A DNA stretch of 64,000 bases from Tetradesmus obliquus (lineage: Eukaryota; Chlorophyta; Chlorophyceae; Sphaeropleales; Scenedesmaceae). The stretch covers positions 2,976,001-3,040,000 of the forward strand of contig CP126196.1 in NCBI GenBank assembly GCA_030272155.1, given 5' to 3'. Positions 24,401 to 36,605 of the stretch are shown here, in pieces. Below the pieces are notes generated by a model, which saw only the letters and a program-made list of their open reading frames with translations, did not search any database and was not told the origin of the DNA. Positions within the stretch are counted from its first letter, which is position 1; every line of letters starts with the position of its first letter. The position numbers and the translations under genes were made by a program.

Positions 24401-25309
24401 AAGTGGAGATGCTGTGCACAGATGCCGTGTGGTCATTGCAACAAGCCCCAGCTCCGAAGTTTCGTGACGTACTAGACTGCTGCAGTTTTGCTGATGGCTG
24501 ATCGTGCTGCACTACAGCAAGCAGCTTGCACATGTGCTGTAAACCATTGCAAAGAAGCCTCCTGCCTCAAGCAAGAAGACAAGGCTGTGCTGCTGTGCTA
24601 CAATGCTGTTCTGCGCTGCACAGCGCGCAGGCAGTAGCAGTGCCTGCATCAATCAAAGCAGCTGCCGCACCCCAGCTGACGATCTGATCCTGTTACCATT
24701 ACTGCAAGCCCTCCATGCTTTATGGCTGGCAGCATGCACAGGGGCTGACGAGATGCCAGGGGCTGATGAGCATCAGCAATGCAGTAATGATGCGATCGGC
24801 TCAGGCTGCACATGCTGTGGCCTCTAGAGACAAACTAGTGAGGTGCCATAGCATGAACAGCTGCTGCGGGCGCAATGCACACCAACAGCGGCCGCGCTGA
24901 GTTCGTGGATTGCTTTCAGGTCCACCCTGGACAGGCCACGGCAATCCTGATCAGGCGTTTGCCTGACACGCGTTGCCAAACGCAGAGCTGTAGATGTAAA
25001 TACAACTCGCAAATGAATGCGTATCCATCCCGGTATGCCTGAGTTCCCTCCCTCACCGAGCACGGAGCTAGACTTGGCGCGGGACGTCTCCGTGTACTGA
25101 ATTGTTGGCTTCTCCAATACATTCATGATTGTCATGTTGTTGCGAGACGTAGGGCGCTGGATCTTGGCTCCCACGCGCATTGCTGCCTTTCCATGGCTCA
25201 CTGGCGCTGCCACACGACGCTGGCCTGTCAGGCTGCTGCCGAAACTAGGCAGAGCAAGTTGCTCCTGAGCAACTGCCCTTGACTGGGCCTTCTGTTGCAG
25301 CACCTGCAT
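19883..25309 (-). CDS. ADP-glucose pyrophosphorylase, large-subunit type, plastid-targeted
   Basis: Eleven exons: 25309-25057, 24119-23857, 23554-23433, 22932-22818, 22568-22403, 22166-22075, 21937-21852, 21542-21452, 21167-21063, 20597-20421, 19975-19883; 1563 nt, 520 aa, all phases agree. The enzyme makes ADP-glucose from glucose-1-phosphate and ATP, the committed step of plastid starch synthesis, as a heterotetramer. Visible blocks: [20 protein letters not shown] (nucleotide-binding loop), [77 protein letters not shown], then a left-handed beta-helix with [17 protein letters not shown] and [16 protein letters not shown]-type residues and the C-terminus [15 protein letters not shown] resemble large rather than small subunits. 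Residues 1-83 form a Ser/Arg/Gln-rich transit peptide. Intron 1 is about 940 bp. Two introns carry copies of exon edges (20055-20094, 20938-20970). Confidence 0.93.
20055..20094. repeat. Intronic echo of the start of AGPase exon 11, acceptor included
   Basis: Near-copy of 19949-19988, which is the first 27 bases of exon 11 plus its 3' splice site. It lies about 100 bp upstream in the last intron. In frame it would encode ELDKQEDSY, compared with ELDKQEDGY in the real exon. Confidence 0.85.
20938..20970. repeat. Intronic echo of the end of AGPase exon 9, donor included
   Basis: 32 of 33 bases match 21061-21093. The echo encodes the same [10 protein letters not shown] end and is followed by a good donor (GTGAGT), about 120 bp downstream of the true exon end. 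Confidence 0.85.
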
Positions 25310-25573
25310 CCTCCCTACTTGCGTGTCGAAGTGATCAGGGATATACAGGCACCAATGCGCCCTATTCAACAATTCAGACAAACTAGCACCTAGAAGCTGA
25401 TTAGGGACGATCAGGTATGTATAGCTGCAGCTCAAAACAATCGGCAGCAGTACTGTTATGGAGCCCTGAACACGAAATTATGTCAATGGGTGGGACCGTG
25501 TGCTGCTCACAGCACACCTGTCAACCTATACGTTTTTGGTGCTGTTTGTCAGCATGTTTTTGACTGCTTTGCA
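25310..25573. promoter_or_regulatory. Short bidirectional promoter region (AGPase / DENN gene)
   Basis: Only 264 bp separate the two divergent start codons, so both promoters and 5' UTRs must share it. No clear TATA box is visible; the stretch is lower in GC than the flanking exons. Confidence 0.45.
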
Positions 25574-28500
25574 ATGAGCGTTCCTCCGGATGCAGACAAC
25601 CCGTTCGCGAGGGTGCCCAGTGCCATCGCACCGCCTTCTTTCAGCAGAAGGTGGTCAAAATGGGCTTCAGGACTCTTCAAGGTGCGTTTTAAGCCTTGTG
25701 CTGCAGGGATGCTGTTGCAGAATGCACTTCATTGTGATGCTGCTGCAGGTTGGTGCAGTGCCCTGGCATGGAGAGCAGCAGTCCAGCATGCAGCGTGTGA
25801 ACCAGCTGAAGTTAAAGACTGCTACTGTTTCTCATGCAAATGCTAGAGGGACAAGCCGCTGGGCAGTGAGCCCTGGTTCAACCCAGAAGCAGTGACTGAG
25901 CAGAAGGTGAGAATGCCAGCTGAGGCACGATGCTGCTGCCGACGCTCATACACACCTGCAAACGCCCACACACTGCTAAGAAGTTACCTGCACGTACAAC
26001 AGTCTCAACAACCGTTTGAGGCAGAGTGATGCAGCACATGTGCCTGGCCTGCAGCTGCTGCAGCAATGCCCTCAGCAACCACCAACTCGAGCCATTGAGG
26101 CATGGTCTACACTGTTCGTAGCACTCATCATCAACAGAATATGCGTCAGGTGCTGAGAAAGCAGAACAACCTGATCTTGGTGTGCTGCTGTGCTCCTGCA
26201 GAGGGAGTGGCTGGAGCAGCAGCGGAAGGTGCAGGAGACTGCAGCAACGTGGCCAGAACACATCTTTGAGAACTTCTTTGTGCTGGTGAGGTCCAAAAGC
26301 TGCAGGAACAGCAGCTGAAACAGCAACAGATCTCGCTGCACCTTCCTGCAACAGCCCTGACAGCAGCTGCTGAGCTGCTGCGCCAAGTAGGCGCATGCCT
26401 GTGCAGCTGGTTTACATGCGCTGCTGGTGCTGATGTGTGTGCTGCTGCCGCTGATGTGCAGGGCCTGCCTCCTGACATTGAGTTGACACAGGTGGCAGAG
26501 CAGCTCTGTGGTGAGCCCCGCACTGCTGCGTACGTAACAGCAGCAGCAGCAACAGCAGCAGGAGCAGCTGCTGCAGGTCACTGCCAGCAACAAGCAAGAG
26601 CACCTACAGCTGCCAGCAGCAGCAGGAGCAGCAGCAGCAGTCAGGGTAGCGAATGGGGTGCCTGTGCTGCTGTCACAGTGGATACTTGCACTGCATACAA
26701 GTGTCACATTGTCTACGGCAGCACTGGCTGTGCCAAGGCACTACATTCAGACCCTTCCCATGTACTGCACACCTCCATCCATTCTTGAAATTACTGCCTG
26801 CCGCACTCGCATCATTTGCTGTGTCTCCATGTTTTGCGACCACCTGCTGCCCGCTGCCTGCTTTCAGAGCGCGAGCGCAAGCAGCGGCCGCACCACGCTG
26901 AGGCAGATGACGACAGCGAGCTTGGCGGCAAGGAGCAGCTGCAGCCGCCACAGCCCTCCTTTGCGCCACAGGTGCGCAGCAGCTGCGAATGCAGTGGCAG
27001 AGGAGCAGCATACATGTGGCAGCACTGCAGGAGCACCGCATCGGGAATGGAGCTTCAAGCTCGCTGCAGCTGCAATGAATGCGTTGATGAGGCTGGGGAT
27101 GCAGGGCGATGAGCAGAGCCTGCAACAGCCAACGCAGCAGCAACTCAGGCAGCGCATGCAGTCCGCAGCGGCAGCAGCAGCAATAAGGGGCGCAGGGTTC
27201 TATCAAGCGGCTTGCGACATTGGCTGAAGCTGCAGCTGTGTCCACAGCGAACACAGGCTGTTACCGTTCATGCTCACTGGGGCCTTGCTGCGCTGCTATG
27301 TGTTGATGCCGAGCTTCATTGATGTGCTCGCTGGTGCGGCTGCAGGTGCTGTTCCGCTACCCGCCAGGCAGTGCCGCTGCCATCAGTGACGCTGAGGTGG
27401 CCTCGCTGGCATTCCCATCAGGTGAGGGACGACACAATGCGCGAACACAGCAGGCCCAACAAGACTTGTGTGTACCAGCATGCCGTGCCGCAGTGTGCAT
27501 GCGCTGGACATGTGGACTTGAGGGTCTGCTGCGAGCTCAAATAACACCAGCTGTGAAGCGGGCATGTGTCCAGGGCCCTCTGAGCACCGAATCTACACTG
27601 GTGCACGGGCTTGTTGGTGATGCTGAAACTGCCGCCTCTTGCTGCTGCTGCTGCTGCTGCTGGCCAGGCGTGTCTCCTGAGAAGCTGCGGCGCAGCGCCA
27701 GCCTGTCGTCGCTGGACGAGGTCATCATGGGCCGCGACAGCGACCAGCAGCAGCAGTGCTTCGTGTTTATGATCAAGGTGGGCGGGGCTGGGACGTGGGG
27801 GTGGGGGTGTCGGGGTGCGGCGCTGGCTGGCGGGTGGTGGCCTGCTTTTGGGGCTGGTGGAGTTGTGCTGCAAATGTTGCCTGCTTGCGTCCCTGCTTGC
27901 TTCCCTGCTCACCAGTGATGCATGCGCGTGCGCATTGCCTGATGGTCTGCCTGCCTGCCACACCCACCTGCCTGCCTGCCGGCCTGCCGTGCCCGCCAGG
28001 TGGCCGACAACTTCCCGCTGTACGGCTGCTGCTGGTACGTGCGCGAGATGCTGCACCGCCCGCCCTACCTGGCGAGGGGCCGCTTTCGCAGCTGCCGCGC
28101 GCCCTTCCGGCAGTGCATGATCGCGGCGCCGCGCTGCTACTGCCTGCTGAGCCGCTACCCCTTCTTCGAGCTGCACTTCAGGGTGAGCAGCAGGCGCCTT
28201 ACATGTCAATAACATGGCATGTTGTTGTCGCCGGCGTTGCCGTTGCTGGGCTTGCAGCAGCAGCTTACTTGTGAACACCTGCGGGCAAGAAGGCATACTG
28301 CTCTGCTGCTGCTGCTGCTGCTGCTGTTGCTGTACCTCTGATCCGATTCATGTTGTTCCTGCCGCAGGTGCTGAAGATCGTGCTGGACCTGGAGCGGCTG
28401 GAGCGGCTGCTGGAGTACGACAGCGAGAAGAGCGCGCTGCCCGCGCCCAGCTTCGGGGTGCCGCTGCTGCCGCTGACGGCGCACACGAGTGAGGGGCAGC

Positions 28501-30284
28501 AGTGGCCTTGTGCTTCAGCATGCACCCTTCAGACCCCAGCAAACTGATGAAATGACGGCTCACTGATTAGTTACGGCAGGCAAGTATCGTTATCAATGAG
28601 GCAGTTGGCTGGCGTTGGCTGACAGAAGTGTCGCCCTGCTGGTCACTGTGTTTGTTTGTATGTGCAGGCAGGCGCAGCTCGACCGAAGCTCCAGTGCAGG
28701 GGCCACCGGCAGCAGCTGCACCAGCAGCAGCCAATGGTGACAGCACAGCAATGCCAGAGAACAGCAGCGGCTCAGCAGATGCGCACAACAAGCAACAGCA
28801 GCAACCAAGTGCTGAGCAATGCAACGGTGAGCAGCGCGAGCAGCAGCTGGTGGTGTCTCTGCCTGACGGCCAGCAGCAGCAGTGCCTGGTGCACAACAAG
28901 CAGGCGTACTGCAGCGAGTGTGCCGGTATCATAGAAGACATGTGCCCTTTCACGCCAGGTGCTGCACAGCAGCAGCAGCAGCAGACTGGCAGGCGGTTGA
29001 GTGGCCAACTGCAGCAACAGCAGCGGATATCGCAGCAGCAGCTTTCAGTGCCTGGCCACTGCAGCGTGTGTGGCAAGCAGCTAGGCCGGCTGTCACAGCC
29101 TGATGGTAGCAAGCTAGCAGATGCTGTTGCTGGGGCAGTGTCGACACCGCTGCAGGTTGCAGCTGGCAGCGGCAGCAACAGCAACAGCGCAGGCGCGGTG
29201 GCCGCGCCACCAGGGCCGTTAGAAGCAGGCACTTTAGGGACTGTGCAGCAGCAGCAGGCAAGTGCCGCAGCAGGGTTTGCTGCGTCAAAGGCTTGGGTGG
29301 CAGCAGCCGGAGCACCCGCAGCAGCAGCAGGCCCCGGAGACCAGCAGGCGCAGCAGCAGGCGCAGTTTGATGCCATTGCTGCTGCAGTGTCTGGCTTCGA
29401 CAGCGCGGCTGCATCCACACCTGCTGCTGCATCCGGCAGTGCACGCAACAGCATCAGCAACGCCAGCGCAGCACCGGCAGCAGCAGCAGCTGCAGCAGCG
29501 AGGAAGAGTGCGGTTGATGACCGCTGGGCCAACTGGCAGAGCGTTGTGGCTGCCATCAAGAGTGCCTCATCCGGGCCGCTGGTGCCCAGCAGCAACAGCG
29601 TCAGTGGTGGCCTGGCTGCGGCTGAGCTTGCCGGCACAGCATCAGACCCCGTGCCACAGATGCAGGAGGTGGGCTGCTGTGCTGGGGCGGGTTTGAATGT
29701 GCCACTGCTGCTACTGCTGGGCATGCATGCAAAGGCAGGCACAGGTTGCAGCCAAACACAAGCAAGGCAATGCCAGCTTGTAGCTCGTCAAGGTGCATGC
29801 TGTGTGTGTGTGCCTTCTGTGCCTCATGTGCAACTATTTTGCTCAGCTGCTGCTGCTGTGCCTGTCCCCTGCCTGTTGTGCAGGCGTCCATGGTGCAGCG
29901 CATGTGGGAGGCCTGGGCCCCCAGGGCGTCACTGCCTGCAGACCAGCAGCAGCAGCAGCAGCAGCCGGCAGCGCAGCGCAGCAGTGGCAGCCTGGTGGGC
30001 TTGCTGCGGAGATCCAGCAAGGGCTCTGCATCCAACATGGCACTGCTGGGTGAGCAGCAGCCACAGCAGCAGCAGCAGCAGCAGCAGGCAGGGGATGTTG
30101 GTGATGTTGTCCGGAGCAGCAGCAGTAGCAGTGGCAGCGACACCAGCAACAACCAGATAGAAGAGCAGCAAGATAATGGTGTGAGCAGCACACCTCAGCA
30201 GCAGCAGCAGCAGCCTGGGCAGGTTGACTTGGCACCTGCAGGGTCACTAGCTGAAGGTTTGCGGCCTCAGCAGCAGCAGCCACA

Positions 30285-30350
<66 letters not shown>

Positions 30351-30863
30351 ATTGGAGGAAGGTATGCACAGCAGCCGCGCATCCAAGGGGTCGAGCAGTG
30401 ACGCATCGTGTACTGCCTCCGAGGCTGCTGAAGCTGTCAGCAGCCGCAGCAGTGACAGCAGCACCAGTGACATGGTGCCGACCGCTCACAATCCCGCAGA
30501 GAAGCAGCAGCGGCAGCAGCAGCAGGCTAGTACACCAGGCCCTTCAGCAGCAGCAGGAGCAGGCGCAGACGCAGCAGGAGACGGCAGCTTAAGCCGCAGT
30601 GCAGACAGCGCAGGGCTGCTGCCTGATGACCTGCGGCCGCTGCGCAGCTTCAGGGGCAGCAGCAGCGGCGGTGCCGCTAACGACAGCAGCGGCAGCGGCA
30701 GTGGCGGTGGCGTGCGGTCGCACCTGCGCACCACAAGCGCCAGCAGCTTCCACTCTGCGCTGGATGTGCTGGAGCAGGCAGAGGAGGCAGATGATGGGGC
30801 GGCTGCAGGGGATAGCGAGGCAGCAGCCAGTGCTTGCCCTGTGCAGCTGCTGCAGCCTGAGGA

Positions 30864-30899
<36 letters not shown>

Positions 30900-33310
30900 A
30901 GGGCAGCAGGCAGGCAGCGCATTTGCCGCGTCAGCCGCACAGCAACCTGGCGCGCAGACGCAGCTGCAGAATGGTGTGGTGCGCACAGGTAGTGGTGCGG
31001 GTGACCTGCCCACCTGGACTGCTGTGGCCTGCCCCTCCCCTGCAGCCAGTGCAGAGCTGCCAGAGTCAGTCGCTGCTGCTGCTGCTGCCGCGGCTGCTTT
31101 GGGGGCAAAAGGTGGCGCCGCACGGGGTGTCACCATAGCAGGCAACGTTCCTGCAAGCAGCACACAGCAGGCTGAGCAGCAGCCGCAAACTGAGTTGGCC
31201 CAGCAAGAGCAGCAGCAGCAGCAAGGGCCTGGTTCGCCACGTGCAAGTGTGGTTCCTGCAGCTGCAATGCAGCGCAGGTCGAGCAAGGACCTGTTCGCAG
31301 ATGTGACCACACGCGGGTGAGTGTGCGTGTGGGTATGGCGCAGCAGCAGCACATTCATGGCATGCGTGCCTGCCTGCACCCGATGTGGTCCGCAGCAACA
31401 CCTTGCGCCTAGGTTGTAGCTGCAAGTCAACGCCTGTCTTTCGCCAGACTAGCTGAGCATCAAAGGTTGCTATGCTGTAAAAGGCTGGCGGTGCTTGCAA
31501 GCACGGGCTGTTCCTGATTATGCAGTTACCGCACATCTTCTGGAGCTTCATTTGCCCCACCACCCTCTTTGGCTGGCCACTAATGTTATGCTATCCTCCA
31601 ATCGTTTGCTGCGTCGTGTGTTGTTTGCTTGCAGGAGCGGCGACCTGAGCGCTGACCTGTGCAGGACCATCACGCACCTGGTGCAGGCCGACAGCACCTC
31701 GCTGCTGGCCGCATACCGCAGCAGCCCCGTGCCACTGCCAGGTCAGCAGCAGCAGAAGCCGCAGACATGGGTAGCTGTGTTTAGTGGTTCTTGTGCAGCA
31801 GGTTGCAAGCCTGCAGCCGTCTACTATAGTTGTTTGGTGCACAGCGGCCATCAGATGCTCTGCCGCGCACATTGTCAAGCAACGAGCGTCAACTCCTGTA
31901 TCTGGTTAAGACAATTGCTCTGTTGGCGTTGGTGCAACTTGTTCATAGCTCATGCTGTTGTTGCTGCAGGTGAGATGTACCGCCTCACGCTGGGTGACCT
32001 GTACCGCCTCGAGTTTGAGCGCAGCCTGCCTTCGCAGCAGTACGCGCCGCCCGGCAGGTCCAAGCTGCAGCAGGACGTGCTGCGCATGGCCGACGTGGAG
32101 TGCGCGCAGCAGCTACAGCTGTGGACGGTGGCGGCGCTGTGCAGGTGGAGGTCTCAGCTAGGCTCAGCTAGGCTCCGGTGGTGCTCGTGCATGCAGCTGG
32201 AAGTCTGTGTCTGAGCGCAGCTGCTGGCAGTAGACGCAGTGGCAGTGCTGAAGGCCTGCTGCTGCAGGCTATAGCAGGTCAGCTGCCGCAACACATGCCC
32301 CAGCAGTTGAGCGTGTTGCGTCTGCCGATACAGGCGAGCAGCAGCATAGGTCCTGGTTGGTGCCAGCCGTGCTTCTGCCTTCGTCGGTATTGCTGCTGCC
32401 GAGTTTCTTCACCCTGCTTTACCGCAGCCTGATGTTATGATCTCCCCCTCCTGCAGGTCGCTGTCGCTGGACAACATCATCACCCTGCTCAATGCCGCCG
32501 TGCTGGAGAAGCAGATGGTGGTCTTCTGCCCACACATCGGCACGCTGGCCGCGGTGGTGCTGGCCCTGGTGCCGCTGCTGCGGCCGTTTGCGTGGCAGAG
32601 CCTGATGCTGCCTGTCACGCCAGACAGCATGCTGGGCTTCCTGGAGGCGCCCGTGCCATTCGTGCTGGGCGTGCAGTACAAGACGGCGGCGGTGGCCAGC
32701 AGGTGGGGTGGGACACGTCGCAGCAGCAGTGCAGTCAGCGCAGCTTGCTGCTGCCAGGGCCTGCCTGGCTGCAAATCATCTGGATCCGCTTCAGCTGCTT
32801 GCTTTCCTGTTTCGCTGTAGGCAGATGTAGGATATCAGGCTGAACTGCTCACCCCGGGTTTTGCTTGTCCATTTCCCTTGCAACTGCTTTGACAGGTGCC
32901 ACGGGCTGCTGCGCGTCAACGTGTACAAGAACGCCATCAAGAACGCGTCCTTCCCCAGCCTGCCCAACTCGCGGCAGCTGATGCAGGTGCTGGCGCCACA
33001 CCACGCGGCGCTCTGCGAGGCGGCCCCGCTGGCAGTGGAGCGCCCCGTGCATGTCATAACGCCCGACGAGGAGGCTGCTGCCAGCCACTTCTTGGCTGTG
33101 GCGCACGACTACATGTCAAAGCTGTGCGGGGACCTGCGGCTGCACACGATTGTAAACGTGGGCATGAGCAAGCGCACGGGCGTGTTCATGCGCGACGCGC
33201 TGATTGAGAGCCGGCCTGCAAAGGACCGGCCGTTCCTGCGCGCGTTCACGGAGACGCAGATGTTCAACGTGTACGCGGATGGTGTGATTAGCGACTACTG
33301 CGAGGCGTGA
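25574..33310 (+). CDS. DENN-domain protein with long Gln/Ser/Ala-rich insertion
   Basis: Fifteen exons: 25574-25681, 25847-25906, 26202-26285, 26462-26510, 26868-26971, 27346-27421, 27668-27777, 28000-28182, 28368-28488, 28668-29668, 29884-31316, 31635-31741, 31970-32144, 32457-32702, 32896-33310; 4272 nt, 1423 aa, phases consistent. DENN proteins are usually guanine-nucleotide exchange factors for Rab GTPases. The upstream DENN part spans about residues 75-290 (GLPPDIELTQVAEQL, VLFRYPPGSAAAISDAEV, CYCLLSRYPFFELHFRVLKI). The central DENN part begins near residue 1140 (SLDNIITLLNAAVLEKQMV, LVPLLRPFAWQSLMLPV, LGFLEAPVPFVLGV). Between them two giant exons encode about 810 residues of low-complexity sequence with polyGln (20 CAG codons), polySer and polyAla and a C4-like cysteine cluster (YCSECAGIIEDMCPF, HCSVCGKQL). 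The C-terminus after VNVYKNA runs into an Arg/Phe-rich tail. Confidence 0.88.
30289..30348 (+). repeat. Coding (CAG)20 polyglutamine tract
   Basis: Uninterrupted CAG codons inside exon 11 of the DENN gene; several shorter Gln runs flank it. Confidence 0.97.
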
Positions 33311-35506
33311 AGGGGTCAGGCAAGGCAGCGGTGTGTGGTGGCAATGGTGTGTGGTGTGTAGGGGAGGGTGCTGCGCTGCGTGCTGGGTGCTGCACACTCT
33401 GGTGTGAGGGCAGTGAACAGTAGGCCTTGTGGCGCCGTTGCTCAGCAAGCCTGTTCCAACTCATGCATGTTCAACAAGTCAGGGTCAACGTGCACCCATC
33501 GTAAGCTCTGTGGTGTTCACCTTACCTTTCATGCTGCTCTGTAAATCCAAGCATTTAATTCTATGCATACAATGGCATGTACTGGCCCGAGTTGGCTTAT
33601 CAATGTCCGCAAGGGAGGAGGGCTGCCTCATGCTGATACTGTTGAGTGTGTACAACATTGCCTTGTGGGGATGCAGCGTGTCTCGTGCTCGTCTCACTTG
33701 CATGTCGATGAAGCTGACTAGCTGGTCAGCAATGCCATTGCTTGGGGCTTCCGAGCTGTCTGCTTGACACAGCTCAAGGTTCAAGTCAGCTTTTCTGTGT
33801 TTACTATGTTTTCAATTAGGTTTGAGCAATGTACAGCTTCACTTTTCTGGATGTCAGCCTGATGTTAGCTCTTTCTAGCATTCAGTCTGGATATTCAGAT
33901 ATGGTGCATGTCAGGCTCCACGCCTGCTACTAGGGTTTGTCAGCTGTCTCAGATGGCTGCTGTGCCTACTGCATGTAGGCAGGCTTGTGCATGCGCCAAC
34001 AATTGTGTGCCAGCCACCATATGCATGGCCAGCGCTGCTGCCAGGAGTGTGGCATGCCAAGCGTGCTCCAGAGCAGATCTGGATATTCTGCTAGCTCAGC
34101 TAGCAGGCTGCTTGTGCGTCATCATCATTTTACCACATAAGGCTGCTTGTGCATGTTCATGATAGCAGGCAGTGCCTGTGATGCAGGCATATGCACCTTG
34201 TGAGTGCAGCGAATCTGGTGTTCGGACTCAGCTTGCAAAGCTGCAACCTGCAGATGCATTTTGAATGCAACCGGCAACTTTCTTTATATTTTGAGCAACA
34301 CTTGAGCAACACCAGCTGTTCATCTTGCTCTGGCATCACCAGCTGGCACCACAGCACCTGTTCTGCACTTGCGCCACTGCAACTGGGGTGACACATCGAT
34401 GCCACTGCAACCTTGGCAGGAGTTGTACACCTTTACATGGCACCGAGCCCGCAGCGTGGTGCACCTGGAAGGAACTGTGAGTATCCATGTTGCGGGTCCC
34501 CCGTTCTGAGTTTGAATGTTCCAGACCCTGGACTGCAAGATTGGATTCACAGGTTGCTGAAGTCGGCACTGCCAAATTGTTGCAGGTGTAGGTGTTGCTG
34601 ATGAACCCTCAGCAATGGGCCCGTGCAGTATGCTGCACTGTGCTACTGCAATGTGTGTTACCTGCAATTGTTCGTGTAGTGCAGTGCTGGGTGGTGGTAC
34701 CAGAAGCATGGATAAGTCATGAGAGCGCCAGCTTCAGTGTTGCTGTGCAATTTGCGCTGCCTGGTGCGCGTGGATCTGGACTGTAATTTGCAAATCATAC
34801 ATGTTGCAAAAGCACAGGCCTGACAGCCATGGTGCCTCTGGGGGGCCCTTCTAGATATGTGAGTGAGCAATATGTTGCATGCCTTTGCAGAATGTACTGT
34901 CTTCCATGCAATTCTTTATACTGACCTCGATCGGCCTGAGATCATACCGACCCTGCACTGTAGTCACCAGACAATCAAGATGCAAGTCAAGGCACGTCCA
35001 GTTGCACATCATGCAACTGGACGTGACATGTGGCGCGTCAAGTTGGGACTGGACGTGAGCACGTCCAGTTGTGCACTGGACGTCGAGGAGGCAGACTGGA
35101 CGTCAAACTGGACGAGCACTGGACGTGCGACTGGACACGTGTTACAGCACCAGAAATGCTGTAAACAAAAGCACTATATGCGTATCTCGATGCCACAGTA
35201 CAGCTGCAGTCAAGGACACCTCAATCGTGGTCGCCCTCGGCACTGGTGACTGGCCACTGCCTGCTGTCACTGCACAATGTGCATGCATGTGAAGGCTTGC
35301 AGGAGACGACTGCAAACACCAAACAGCAAACGCATCATGCACAAAGACAAATGCTGAAGCAGTGCTTGGATGCTCAGCAGCATCTTCTGCTATCAAAAAA
35401 ACACAACCGCTGAACACCACTGCTCACACCATTGTATGAAGTACACACTCACGTCAACACCGACAGGTTAACTTGCTGGTGGGCCTTCCCTCAGCATGCC
35501 CTGTCC
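33311..35506. other. Convergent intergenic region, no supported gene
   Basis: About 2.2 kb between the stops of the DENN gene (+) and the minus-strand gene at 35507. It has lower GC than the genes and only short frames with no recognisable domain. It contains an unusual 9-bp motif cluster (34993-35140). Confidence 0.55.
34993..35140. repeat. Cluster of nine ACTGGACGT-like motifs, some inverted
   Basis: Forward copies (CTGGACG or a close variant) start near 35016, 35048, 35074, 35095, 35107, 35118 and 35129. Inverted copies (CACGTCCAG) start at 34993 and 35060. Positions 34993-35006 and 35012-35025 form a perfect 14-bp inverted repeat with a 5-base loop; a second, tight palindrome (TGGACGTG-AG-CACGTCCA) follows at about 35050. 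Confidence 0.85.
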
Positions 35507-35570
35507 CTACCTCTCGTACTCTTCCAATCTCTGGTTCCTACCTGCCCCTGCCCTCCTGCTCCTGCCATTC

Positions 35571-35605
<35 letters not shown>

Positions 35606-36541
35606 ATCATCCATGTCATCGCTGTTGCCTGCAGCCTCGTCCTCGTCCCTGCTGCTGTTGCTGCTGCTGGCGCTGTCTGCCTCCTCTTCTGACTCCTCAG
35701 ACTCCTGCTTCTTGCGCTTTGGCGGCTGCCGCTTCTGACGCTGCTGCCTGCTGCCGCCTGCCGCCCCACCTGCGCTGCTGTCGGCACTCTTCTTGCCTGC
35801 TGCTTCAGCCCTGCGCTTCCTCCTCAGGCGCTTCGCTACAGCCTTGTCACCGTCGTGGTCCTTGCCGTGCTGTGCAGCTACCTTGCTCGCTGCAGTTGGC
35901 AGGAAAGCCAGCAGGCCCTTTGTGGCATCCCTGCGCAGCTGGTCAACGGTTGGGCGGTCTCCGGCCGGCATAGCTCCAACCACGCCTTTCTGCAAACAGC
36001 ATTTACAACAGCAGATACATCAGAGGCTGCTCAGGGGGACTCAATGAATAAATGCTGTGCACTTGACATGTGTTCCTGCAAGTGCAGCGGGACCACAGTT
36101 GCAGCAGCACTGATGGCAGTGTATGCATGTCAGTCAGAGGCGCCTTGTAAAACTTGGACCTGTGCAGCAACAGTAGTGTGCAGTGTTGATAATGCAATGC
36201 GTGGTCACTTGGCTGCCATCGATTGTTGTCACACCTATCCTCTGCAGTCAGGACGCAAGGACTTACCAGAGCAGTGTCATATGTTCCAAACCACCATGTA
36301 GCTGCATGCGCTGTGTGGGGATTTCAAGTTGAAGAGACAAAGGTGACTGCGCCTGTTTCGGTGCTCTCTGCAGACTCACAGGAAACCTGGACGACACACC
36401 AGAGAAAGAAAAGATTAAAATTTTAAAGCAACATGCTGAATCAAGTGTCACCAGACAGCTCACCCTGGCCAGTCCAATCTCCTGCATCAACTCTGGAGGC
36501 ACGTGAAGCGCGCCTAGCAGCTTGTTCAGGTTCTTCCAAGC
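35507..36541 (-). CDS. Small unrecognised protein with basic middle and acidic/polyAla tail
   Basis: Firm part: a 35-nt exon 36301-36267 (TWWFGTYDTAL) joined in phase to exon 35989-35507 (KGVVGAMPAGDRPTVDQLRR ... stop at 35507). The 160 residues of the last exon run from a short helical part through a Lys/Arg-rich stretch (AKRLRRKRRAEAAGKK, KRQPPKRKKQE) into an acidic Ser/Glu/Asp region, a polyAla tract and an Arg-rich end. This composition suggests a nuclear or nucleolar protein. WWFGTYDTAL resembles the core of PWWP-type chromatin domains, but too little is visible to assign one. An upstream exon at about 36541-36470 (NLNKLLGALHVPPELMQEIG) is likely, but its phase needs a micro-exon or another frame, so the 5' end is not resolved. 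Confidence 0.5.
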
Positions 36542-36557
36542 AGCACCGCCAGGTGAG

Positions 36558-36605
<48 letters not shown>

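Noticed and set aside
28567..29742. Long minus-strand open frame (391 codons) opposite the DENN gene
   Set aside because: It is the antisense shadow of exon 10: CAG repeats read as Cys/Leu/Ala runs. No domain or splice context.
30486..31430. Minus-strand open frame of 314 codons
   Set aside because: Antisense of the polyGln/polySer exon 11, rich in Cys and Ala; no independent evidence.
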